Assembly: GCF_933775445.1 (NCBI RefSeq)
Contig: NC_065876.1
Span: 28,210,001 to 28,274,000, forward strand
Length of the DNA stretch: 64,000 nucleotides
Direction: 5' to 3'
Source of the DNA: Argentina anserina
Taxonomy: Eukaryota; Streptophyta; Magnoliopsida; Rosales; Rosaceae
Shown here: positions 1-10,314 of the stretch, in pieces
Numbering within the stretch: the first letter of the stretch is position 1
Layout of the letters: each line of letters starts with the position of its first letter
Translations under genes and position numbers: made by a program
The notes under the pieces: generated by a model
What the model saw: only the letters and a program-made list of their open reading frames with translations
Databases searched by the model: none
Told to the model about the DNA's origin: nothing

Positions 1-1190
1 CCAATGATGACATGTGATCGGTAGTAAGTAATGGCACATATTGCATTTTCTTAAGCTTAAAATTTCATGTAAAAGTCAGTTATTAGATACCCGGCAGTAA
101 GATATAAGTTTTCCGGCAGCAAGATATCCCAACGTTAGCCATATAGGTTTTATTCCTATCTCGTTCCTATATCAGGGCAACCAAACACGGCCATTGTGTA
201 TACGCAAGTTGGATATGTATCATGTATCTTTTTAATTTTTTTTTCTAACCTGTTTTAGGGGATATCATTGAATAGTTGACAAGCAGCTGAAGATGAATAC
301 GAACTCTATGCGTATGATGAAAGAAGCTTTGAGTTCCAACAAGGATCTTCCAGACTTCCATCCATGTCGATCATTCGAAAACAATTGAAGATGGGAAGCT
401 TACATTGCTAGATATTTTTTCTGATGTTTTATTTAGACCGAAGATTATTCTGGGAGGACCGTCTACTGTGTCTACAAATGATCGGGTCATACACTGATAA
501 AAATATATATTTTAGAAACTAGAGTTTTCTTCTTACATTACTAGGGTGTAATCACCGTAATGTAAGTTCTAAACTGGATTTATTTAGACAAAAAACTAGG
601 GCGTCCTTTGGGAGGATGTGGTGAAGAGTGGACTTCTAGGAAATTTTCTATAAAGCAAAATATAGTCATAAAACCAAAAATGATAGTTCACATAATGAGT
701 ATCAGAGAAAGCTAAATTCGAGACATCGGTATATATTAAGCCAATAAGGCTTATGGAACTGCCTAGCAGTTCTTTCCTTTTTTTACCCCTCTTAAAATTT
801 TGATTGCAAAATATAATCAAATAAACAGAGGTTGAAAACGTAACAAAACAATACAAAGGATGGAATTTCAATATATTAAAAAAAACTGTTTAATACCATT
901 ATCATCTCTCTATCTTCACCACTTCTAAAAAAAATCCGCTGGATCGTTTTCTCTTTCATGCCAAAATTGTTCTATTAATTTGAGAGGCTACTGCACATGA
1001 TGATAATTTTTGTTGTCTTTAATGAGCGAGTGACGGAGATAATAAAATAAATGATCCCATGTGAGTCTGGCGGGAGCGGTTTTCTCATGCGTGTGTACAG
1101 ATGCTAGTGTTTATAATCCGGAAAAGCTAGACAAGAGAAGTAAACAAAGTCACCGAGGAATCGAGAAAGCTAATACGGAACAAACACATA
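1..1190. other. AT-rich intergenic DNA, no gene recognised
   Basis: No open frame here resembles a known protein. A pyrimidine-rich tract ending in TTTTAG near 258 looks like a splice acceptor, so 259-500 could be the 3' end of a plus-strand gene lying mostly outside the window, but nothing confirms it. The wording around 175-195 (GGGCAACCAAACACGG) resembles a MITE end, without a visible partner. Confidence 0.4.
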
Positions 1191-2414
1191 TCAATAATCG
1201 CCGTTAGAACTGCCCGAACTGTCATCTGTGCCACTAGGTATCTCTAGATCAACTGGTGGAATATTCTGCGGAACGGGGTGCACGGCCACAGCTGCAGCCG
1301 CTGGGGGGACTGGGTCAACGACAGGTGGAGGAAACACGGGCAACGGAGGAGGTGGGGGAATGGGAATGGCTGGTAGCCTGCAAAAGAAATAAATTGACAT
1401 TAAATAATATATATAAAATATTCCTTGTAAAAAAAGAAACGACGTAAACGGATTAACGGAAGTAAACTTCCTGTACTTTAGAAACTAGTCAAGTACATCT
1501 GTTTATTGTTTTTATCCTTTTTAGTTCTCCGTCAAGTACTAACGATCCAGAATTCTAGCGACCTAAAACCAAGTACGCCTCCACACCATATCTCTTATCA
1601 ACTCTCTCTCTCTCTCTGCTCTCCATCTCTGTTTCCACCACCCACTTTGGCTTCCAAATCCAACTATATCAACGACGGTTCTGAGCGGTTGGCCAGCCGC
1701 TATTGTGAAAAAGGAAAAAGATCTGAGATCTCAAAGTCCTGACAAGACACTATTCGTCTCAGATCTGAGATAACGAAGATGGCCTGAGGTCTGGGATCCG
1801 TGGTGACAAGGTACGGTCCCAATCTTGTTTTCATTCATTCATCTTATTCGGTTGGAGAATTGGTTTGTAGAGCTCTTAATTTTCTGTTGATTAGAAAAGA
1901 TTAGAAGATATCTAGATCTAGGGTGTGTTCATATCTTGAGTGTGGAATTAAGGAGTCTCTTTTGGGCCTTACTTATTCATAAAATTTTAACGGTAGGGCA
2001 CTGGTAGTTAAACTGGATTCTGCAATGGAGTTTTCCATTGTTACTGCTTTCTGAGAGGAGATGTTTTTGATCTCAACTTGGTTCCCACTCTACCTCTTTA
2101 TGAGGTTCACTGTCCTCTCTAAAGTCCATACTGGATTGGTTCCCCTCGGTTTTTCCTTGGGGTGAATCATAACTTGCAGGGTTCCTCACGTGGTAATACG
2201 TTTGGCTCTGGAAGTTCTTTTGGACAATGACGCATAAATTACAGCCATGCTTAGATGGTGGTATGCCATTTTAGTTCGCTATATCTTGCGATTGTAGTGT
2301 GGGTTTCTATATATAGAGCAGAGAAAGTAAAACAGACTTCTCTACTATGTAAAGCTCTTCCCTTTTTTAAGAGCTTTTGTTAAGTTATGTGTTATTTTGG
2401 TAGAAAATTTCAGG

Positions 2415-2453
<39 letters not shown>

Positions 2454-4253
2454 TGGAGGGGTATGATAATTCAGATTATTATATATGATGACTTTTTTGT
2501 AACCTTAAAAAAATAAAAATATATATGGACACTCAGAACATGGTATCTACACTAATACTCTATGCTATGTACTAAAAAACTAGTCTGTGTTGCCTAATTT
2601 GATCAAATCAACTGGAAATTATTCAAATTAATGCTCACTGGTTGATGACTTTCATATAAACCACTATTGTTTACTTGTGATTTCAACTTTGTTTCAAGTT
2701 TCTCTATAATTGAAGATCTGCTTCCCTGTACAAAACTTAAAAGTGGCCGACACTAGGTTTCAGTCAAAATGGTGACTTAAAAGTGTGGAGAATAGTTGGA
2801 AACAACGGAAGAAGAAGAAGATATGTGATTTAGTTTTAGGAATAGAGGTAACTAGATGGAGACGTGTCATATATGCGAGATGGTAAGTGCAAGATCATCA
2901 GTTACCTTCAAATATTTTATGCGGCGCGCCTTATTGTCTGGAATTAACTTTACCTTCTAGGAGAAAGAGTAATAGTAATTTGACAGTACCTCCCCCACAC
3001 CAATTTGGTAATCCTTTCTTTGTAAGAGAGAATTGGCTGATGATGTTAGATAATTTTTTTCTACCAAGGATCTTTAGTTGGGTCAATTTTAAACAGTTCA
3101 ATTTTCTTTAAATTTGATTGGAGATTGCTGATTGTTTGACAAATATGGAGAGTCAGAGTCTTGTTAGAGTTCAGAGCTACCATGGTGAACCTACTTAGTG
3201 ACTGTTTTATAGTAGAAACTACCTAGGAAAATTACAACACTGGTGCTATAGCTCTACTGTGACATGCTGAACAAAATTGTGCTTTGTCGAATGGCCTCCT
3301 AATTTACATTTAATTCTTCAAACTTCATTTGCTAAGGCTCCAACATAGGTGAAATTCGGCACAGTAGAGTTATCTAATTTGACTTTGACATTTAAACCTT
3401 TCACTTATATTCCTAATGATAGTATTAGTGCAGTCAGTTATTTGTCCTGCTCCTATTAACACAGGAACTGGAAGTATTGCAGGCTCCAAGAGGATTATGG
3501 GGATCTTTCACTGATGGCTAAGTTATCTATGCGGAATGCCAAAGGGCGGATATGTCCTGTTCGTATGAACACAGGAACTAAATTGCAGGCTCCAAGAGGA
3601 CTGCTGGCTAAGGTTCATACATAATGAACGGAACAGGGCAAATACTGATGCTGCATCAGCATTCTATGGGCAGTAACCTAACAGTTGCGTTCATTTATTT
3701 GGTTTTCAGAGGTGATTATTGTTTGCAAGTGTAATCTCTGTTTGGTTATTCATGTTTCATAATTTGCTGCATTTGCTATATGTAAAATGAAATAATGATA
3801 TTACTAAAATGGAATGCATTCATACCCAGTTGTGCGTGAAATCCAGCCTCCAGCTGTCCATTCCAAAGCTACTCTGTAATTGCCAGTGTCATGTCCATTC
3901 AGAGGTGTGAAATGTAGCAGCACTCCTGGATCGTTCCTGCTTACAATGTCCAAGCCATCTGGATAGGCGCTCCCAACTACTCCTTCCATCCACACCAATT
4001 CATCATTCCAGAAGTCCACCACCTGGCCCATGTGGGAAGCAGCCAGAGGGCGGTGTACCCATGGTGGTGGTGTGGGACGAATGTGACGGGTAGGAACCAT
4101 AGTATGCACACCGCCATTAGGGTGCTGCACGCATATCACACTGAGGTTCTGAGCGGTTGTCACCCAATGCAAAGCTCTCTGATGACGTCTGCCATCAGCC
4201 AAGTCCCTCCAGATCTCAATTCGCTCGCCGTGTCCTGCTTCATAGTATGCCAT
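1191..4253 (-). CDS. Agenet/Tudor-like protein with proline-rich C terminus (2 coding exons)
   Basis: The model joins exon 4253-3826 to exon 1377-1191, giving 204 codons. The first exon ends at a GG|GTATGA donor with two bases of a codon. The second starts after TTTGCAG with one base, so the phase closes exactly on glycine. Residues about 1-140 hold two sheet-like blocks: MAYYEAGHGERIEIWRDL, then a block around HMGQVVDFWNDELVWMEGVV. The second resembles plant Agenet domains (chromatin or RNA binding, Tudor-like). The tail is rich in Pro and Ala and ends in an acidic Ser/Gly stretch. A non-coding leader exon probably lies at about 4442-4515 (donor GTATGTAT, telo-box in the leader). The 2.45-kb intron is long and could hide further exons. 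The Agenet assignment is by motif feel only. Confidence 0.55.
2418..2452. repeat. (TA)n microsatellite
   Basis: About 17 uninterrupted TA units inside the large intron of the Agenet-like gene. Confidence 0.9.
3443..3610 (+). repeat. Imperfect direct duplication, period about 110 bp
   Basis: The block from TGTCCTGCTCC at 3443 recurs from TGTCCTGTTCG at 3553. Both copies contain an ACACAGGAACT word followed by GCAGGCTCCAAGAGGA. The second copy has small deletions. It lies in the large intron of the Agenet-like gene; no function is apparent. Confidence 0.7.
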
Positions 4254-4604
4254 CGACGTAACGACCTCAACTGCCAGTACAATCAATATGAAATAAATGA
4301 TATTGCATTAATACCCATGACTAACTGTTCCCTGAGCCCAAACTGATAAAGAATTCGAATTTCGGTTTCCCAACCCCCAAAAAGCTATTAATAATTAATC
4401 ATTTCCATGCGATGTACATGAATTAGTGACCAAATACATACCACTGATACCAGATTGAGGCGCAATGAAAGAGAGACGAACTCTGAGATCGGCGGCGGCC
4501 GTGTAGGGTTTTGGATGGAGAGGGTAGGGTTATAACCACAGAGATGCTGACGTGGATGGAATCAATTTTTATCCAGGGATTAATAAATTATTGCGGTTCT
4601 CATG

Positions 4605-4690
4605 TGTCCTCTAGTACAGTGGCTAAGGAGGCATATTGTTCCCACCATATAGCCAGTTCGATCCTCGGAGAGTCGGAGGCAACCTTATGT
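4605..4690 (+). mobile_element. tRNA-derived SINE-like fragment
   Basis: A box-A-like word (GTGGCTAAGGAGG, about 4619) is followed about 40 bases later by a box-B-like word (AGTTCGATCC, about 4653), the spacing of an internal pol III promoter. No cloverleaf folds convincingly, so a SINE head is more likely than a tRNA gene. Its 3' end is not defined. Confidence 0.4.
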
Positions 4691-5107
4691 TTTGTAAATA
4701 TTAATTCATTCAAAGGTTCTAGTTGAGTTCATAACTTATTTGAAATTTCAAATGTACTAATTTGTGTTATTTCTGGTAGCGAAAATGCCCGAGCCAATGT
4801 TCGAGGGTTCTCTGACTTTAAAAAAAAAAAAAACTTCTCTGACTCTCGGTGATAATATTATCGCGGCCGCCACCACAGCTTCACATCCCCAAACCACAGA
4901 CAAGCATGAAGTGAAGGGGCATGTGCTCGTTTCCTTTTTTAATAAAACTTTTTCTCTTAGAGACCTCAATCCCACATCGAGTAAGAGATTAGATGGGGAC
5001 CTCTGATAGAAGGCAACATGAGGCCAGCCAAGGATAATCACTCTATCCTTACTTTAGAATAAATTGTATTAGTGTGAATGTGTGATAGGTCGAACGAGAC
5101 ATAGAAT

Positions 5108-8100
5108 TAGGGCTCATCAACGGGCCGGGCTCGGCCCGACCCGGCCCATGAGTGACGGGTCCGGGCCGGGCCGGGCTTTAATAAATTTAAATAAGTAGCG
5201 GGCCGGGCCGGGCCGGGTATTTTCAAAAATACGAAGATCCAAGCCCGCCCACCTAAGGCGGGCCTTGCGGGCTTTTGCGGGCCGGGCCGGGCCTTACGGG
5301 CTTGTATTAGAAAAATAATATAATACTCTAATTTAAGTGTTTGAAACAATAAAAGAATTGTTAGAAAACATTCTAAAACAAAAGTCACAAATAAATTCTA
5401 GTTTCGAAATATTGTCGATCGACACCAATAGATGTGATCGATATATATATTTAGGGACCGTGTAAAAATTTCATCCAATTCGGACCTCGTTTAACCGTCG
5501 GAATTTTCGGTCAACAAAAAAAAGTGGCGTTTTCACATAATAAAATCTCATTGACCGGGGCTTTGTCAAATAGATTTCTTCAGTTCGACCACGCACGATA
5601 GGTAACAAAAATTAGGTGATTTCAAATATGTAAACAAATTTCCACATTCACATCTTGGTAATTGGTCCTCCCTTAGGGCATATTAGTGTTGTTTTTGGTT
5701 TACCGGAAATTCTGACGGTTAAACGAGGTCCGAATTGCATGAAATTTTAAAATGATCATTAAATATATATATTGATCACATCGGATGGTGTCGATCGATT
5801 CCGAGAAGTTTCCTTCATATAGTCGCTTCATAATGTGATAGTTTTATTATAAACCTAATATAAGGTTATAATACATTAGTGGACACATCGGCGATCGACA
5901 ACTCAAATTCAAAATATGGTCGATCGACACCAGTAGATGTGATCGGTATATATATTTAGGGAACCCGTAAAAATTTCGTCCGTTTTGGACATGGTTTGAC
6001 CGTTCGTACCAACGGTCAACTAAAAAAGAGGCGTTTTGACATATTTAAACCTCATTGACCGGGGCTTTGCCAAATAGATTTATTCAGTTCGACCGCGCAC
6101 GATAGGTAACAAAAATTAGGTGATTTCAAATATGTAAACAAATTTATAGATTCGCATCTTGGTAATTGGTCCCCCCTTAGGACATATTAGTGTTGTTTTT
6201 TGTTTACCGGAAATTCCGACGGTTAAACGAGGTCCGAATTGCATGAAATTTTAAAATGATCATTAAATATATATATTGATCACATCGGATGGTGTCGATC
6301 GATTCCGAGAAGTTTCCTTCATATAGTCGCTTCATAATGTGATAATTTTATTATAAACCTAATATAAGGTTATAATACATTAGTGGACACTTCGGCGATC
6401 GACAACTCAAATTCAAAATATGGTCGATCGACACCAGTAGATGTGATCGGTATATATATTTAGGGAACCCGTAAAAATTTCGTCCGTTTTGGACATGGTT
6501 TGACCGTTGGTACGAACGGTCAACTAAAAAAGAGGCGTTTTGACATATTTAAACCTCATTGACCGGGGCTTTGCCAAATAGATTTCTTCAGTTCGACCGT
6601 GCACGATAGGTAACAAAAATTAGGTGATTTCATATATGTAAACAAATTTCCAAATTCGCATCTTGGTAATTGGTCCCCCCTTAGGGCATATTAGTGTTGT
6701 TTTTGGTTTACCGGAAATTCCGACGGTTAAACGAGGTCCGAATTGCATGAAATTTTAAAATGATCATTAAATATATATATTGATCACATCGGATGGTGTC
6801 GATCGATTCCGAGAAGTTTCCTTCATATAGTCGCTTCATAATGTGATAGTTTTATTATAAACCTAATATAAGGTTATAATACATTAGTGGACACTTCGGC
6901 GATCGACAACTCAAATTCAAAATATGCTCGATCGACACCAGTAGATGTGATCGGTATATATATTTAGGGAACCCGTAAAAAATTCGTCCGTTTTGGACAT
7001 GGTTTGACCGTTCGTACCAACGGTCAACTAAAAAAGAGGCGTTTTGACATATTTAAACCTCATTGATTGAGGCTTTGCCAAATAGATTTATTCAGTTCGA
7101 CCGCGCACGATAGGTAATAAAAATTAGGTGATTTCATATATGCAAACGGCTTTCAGCATTCACATATTTGTAATAGGTCCTCCCTTAGGGCATAATAGTG
7201 GTGTTTTCGATTTACCAAAAATTCCGACGGTCAAACGAAGTCCGAATTGGATGAAATTTTTACAGGGTCACTAAATATATATACCAATCACATCGGCTGG
7301 TGTCGATCGATTCCGACAAGTTTATTTCATATAGTCGCTTCATAATGCGTTAGTTTTAATATAAACCTAATATAAAAGGGTATGATACATTAGTTGACGC
7401 TTCGACTATCAATAACTCTAGTTCGAAATATGGTCGATCGACACCAGTAGATGTGATCGGTATATATATTTAGGGAACCCGTAAAAATTTCGTCCGTTTT
7501 GGATATTGTTTGACCGTCCGTACCTACAGTTAACAAAGAAAAATGCGTTTTGACCTATTAAAATCTTCTTTGACCGGGGCTTTGCCAAATTGGTTTCCAT
7601 GGTGCAACCACACACAATCGGTGACAAAAATTAGGTGATTTCAGATATGCAAACGACTTTTGGTGTTCGCATTTTGGTAATGGGTCTTCCCTTATGACAT
7701 ATTAGTGTTGTTTTCGGTTTACCGGAAATTCCGACGGTCAAACGAGTTCCGAATTAGATGAAATTTTTGCAGGGTCACTAAATATATATACTGATCATAT
7801 CTACTGGTGTCGATCGATCCCAAGAAGTTTTCTTAATATAGTTGCTTCATAATGCAATAGTTTTATTCTAAACCTAATAAAATATGTATGTATAATATTT
7901 TATTATTTGGCGGGCTTTTACGGGCCGGGCCTTGCGGGCTTTTGGCGGGCCGGGCCCACGGGCCGGGTTTCACACCTCTAATTTAAGCCCGGCCCTCTAC
8001 CCACGGAAGCGGGCTTTGGCGGGCTTTCTCGCGGGTCGGGCCGGGTAAAAGCCCGTCGGGCTTGCGGGCCTCCGCGGGCTTTTCGAGTCCGCGGGCTAAA

Positions 8101-8112
8101 TAATGAGGCCTA
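5108..8112. mobile_element. Large non-autonomous hAT-type element, 3005 bp
   Basis: The ends are TAGGGCTCAT on the left and, read inward, TAGGCCTCAT on the right, a 9/10 terminal inverted repeat. The element is flanked by a perfect 8-bp target duplication CATAGAAT (5100-5107 and 8113-8120), the length hAT transposases make. Both subterminal zones (5118-5310 and 7910-8100) are packed with GGGCCGGGC-type words, probably transposase-binding repeats. There is no transposase frame; the interior is almost entirely a ~505-bp tandem array. It must have been mobilised in trans. Confidence 0.85.
5403..7870. repeat. Tandem array, five units of about 505 bp with internal inverted halves
   Basis: The anchor GTCGATCGACACC begins at 5413, 5919, 6423, 6927 (one mismatch) and 7433, giving periods of 506, 504, 504 and 506; the fifth unit is incomplete. 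In each unit the first ~100 bases recur inverted about 260-375 bases later (the GGTGTCGATCGA words near 5790, 6297, 6801, 7303 and 7811), with a diverged spacer between. The middle units are nearly identical while the last is clearly diverged, a pattern expected of unequal exchange. Confidence 0.9.
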
Positions 8113-8224
8113 CATAGAATCACTTAACTGTGTCCTGCTTCTATGGACTCTTCGAGACTCACATAAACAAGTAGTATGCATTATTGACCTATAAACTTAG
8201 GAATGTAGTATATTATTTTTCTTT

Positions 8225-9308
8225 GTCAAAAATGTCAATTTGCACCCCAAATTTAGTCTTAATTGTCAATTTGCACCCCAAACTTACATTTGAGTCAATT
8301 TACCTCCTAAACTTGGTAAAAATTGCCGATTTACACCCCGAACTTGCATTTGAGTCAATTTACCTCCTAAACTTGGTAAAAATTATTGATTTGCACCATA
8401 TCCGTTAAATTTAATGTTTTCAATCCAATTTTAAGTCACATGTCATACATTTAAGGAGCAGTATTGTCATTATATATTTATTCATATTTAATAATGAAAT
8501 AAATTAATAAAGTTACTTAAGAGGAACACTTGCTACAATGTTTGTTTTTTCGAAACATGTTATTGATTTATATATTTATTATTTTATGTGATATGATATG
8601 TTAAAAGATATTAGAAAAATATAAATAAATAAATACATTAAAAATTAAAAATAAATGTGTGTTCCGAGAGAATTACTATTCTACCATTGTGTGTGTCTTA
8701 GCCTTATTAGGTTTCCTGTTAGAGATAGATTCGCATCTCTGTAATAGATTAGGACTCCGAATCCTACGGGGTTGTGGTTATGTAATGCCTATATATTGGC
8801 CTCATTATCAATCAATAAACGGTTACGTTCTGTTCTATTACGTCGTTATTATTATCGTTTTGTTCATCCTCTAACAATGTGTACATATAAAAATATATTT
8901 ATACACAACACACTATATTTGAATGGGTGGATATGTTGAATATATAATTCAAAGTAGGGTTACGTATGTAGAAAAAAGATGTAAATAAATAATTTGATTA
9001 ACAAAATAATCCTCATTTTAAAGAATATTTTTATTTGTTTTAAAGAAAAATATAAATAGAAAATGACAACATTACCCCTCATGTGCATGACATGTGATGC
9101 AAAATTGGATAGAAACAGTTAAATTTAACGGATGGGGTGCAAATCGGCAATTTGTACCAAGTTTAAGAGGTAAATTGACTTAAAAACAAGTTCGGGGTGT
9201 AAATCGGTAATTTTTACCAAGTTTAGGAGGTAAATTGACTCAAATGCAAGTTCGGGGTGCAAATTGACAATTAAGACCAAATTTGTGGTGTATTTTGGCA
9301 ATTTTGTC
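8225..9308. mobile_element. Mutator-like (MULE) element with about 195-bp inverted termini
   Basis: The left end (8225-8420) and the right end (9110-9308) are inverted copies, each made of sub-repeats around CAATTTGCACCCC and GGTAAATTGACTCAAA. A 9-bp direct repeat TTTTTCTTT (8216-8224 and 9309-9317) flanks the element, the usual Mutator target length. There is no transposase. The interior is AT-rich and contains a nested solo LTR. Confidence 0.8.
8660..8876 (+). mobile_element. Solo LTR, 217 bp, nested in the MULE
   Basis: It begins TGTTCCGAGAG and ends CTCTAACA, with TGTT/AACA termini and a 5-bp target duplication ATGTG at 8655-8659 and 8877-8881. A TATA-like CTATATATTGG sits near 8790 with an AATAAA-like signal after it, the U3-R order of a plus-oriented LTR. 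The small size suits a TRIM or a short Copia LTR. Confidence 0.8.
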
Positions 9309-9317
9309 TTTTTCTTT

Positions 9318-9840
9318 TTGCCGCTCTAGTTCCTCCTATTTTAGGACATAAAAAAGAAAGGAAAGCCATTGTTACCTGTTCTAGTTGAGAAACTTTTTGC
9401 CTCCCCAAGCAAGGCTGATCAAGCAACGAAACTTCTTCTTTTTTTTTATAGCAAAAAGTTTTATAACAAATTTTTTTCTCAGGCCTGAATAACCAATATA
9501 TACCCATCTATTGTATCAAAACACCAGACAAGAGGTTATGAGTCGACACTTAAAACTAGCTTTGGAAGAGAACTATTCTTTGGTTATAAGCTCAAAATGG
9601 AAAAATAAAAAAAAACATATTCTACGACTAATTCAAGCGCAACAATAGGCAAAAAAAAATCTAAATCTTCCTATTTCCCTTCCCACTAGGGCCTCGATCA
9701 TGAGTTGCAGCTTGGACACTTAGACCTCCAACTTTCACTTCCACCTTTGTCTCTTTAGGTCTATTCCTAGAGCCATAAAGTCTGCCTTTCTTCTTTTTCT
9801 TAGCCAATGGAGGCATCATCAGCTTCACAAGAGAGCTTTA
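9318..9840. other. Spacer between MULE and Gypsy LTR
   Basis: There is no recognisable gene. On the minus strand 9819-9661 is a 52-codon frame for a very basic peptide (MMPPLAKKKKKGRLYGSRN...) directly beyond the outer edge of the Gypsy LTR. It might be a leader/gag start of a lost retroelement copy, but no primer-binding site is visible and it may be chance. Confidence 0.35.
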
Positions 9841-10297
9841 TGTCACGAGCTTACTTCTTTTTCTATGCAACTCGTGCGGCCTTAGCAACTCCCTTATGCT
9901 AAGTCAGCCTTACTCTCGCAAACGCCAATTATGCTTGATAGCTTGCTTCTTGCTTGATTGCTTGATGGAGCAAATGAGAGGGGTGCTTTGCTATTTATAG
10001 GCCTCCTCATCCTACTTTACAAGTTCTAGATATTTCTAGGACTATGTACATTGTAGAGAATTCTAGAGAACTCTCCATAAGTCTACACTAGTCTAAGATG
10101 AACCTTGAGTGTTCTAGAGAATTCTTGAGTGGTCTAGTTCACCTAGCCTCTCCAAGGTTCTAGAGATGTCCGGCAATATCCCAAGGCTTCTTGAGACTTC
10201 TAACGCCTTCTAGGATCTTCCAAAGAGTTCCGCCACCTTCCGGATTCATCTAGAATGCTCAAGGTAAAATTTGGCTTAAGTTTGGCGGGATGTAACA
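9841..10297 (-). repeat. 3' LTR of the Gypsy element (457 bp)
   Basis: Read on the minus strand it starts TGTTACATCCCGCC just after the polypurine tract GGTGGGGGAGAA and ends GCTCGTGACA. A TATA box CTATAAATAGC lies near 9990-10000, consistent with a U3/R boundary about 30 bases later. The outer end is chosen only by the CA dinucleotide, since the partner LTR is absent and no target duplication can be checked. Confidence 0.65.
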
Positions 10298-10314
10298 TTC
10301 TCCCCCACCAAATC

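Noticed and set aside
1506..1742. Plus-strand gene start with CT-rich leader
   Set aside because: The CT run and a possible AAG|GTACGG donor near 1811 are suggestive, but no coding exon or partner could be identified.
4605..4690. Functional tRNA gene
   Set aside because: A and B box-like words are present, but no acceptor stem or anticodon arm pairs properly, so only a SINE-like label is kept.
8659..8874. 71-codon frame near 8.7 kb
   Set aside because: It coincides with the 217-bp solo LTR, whose ends and target duplication explain the sequence.
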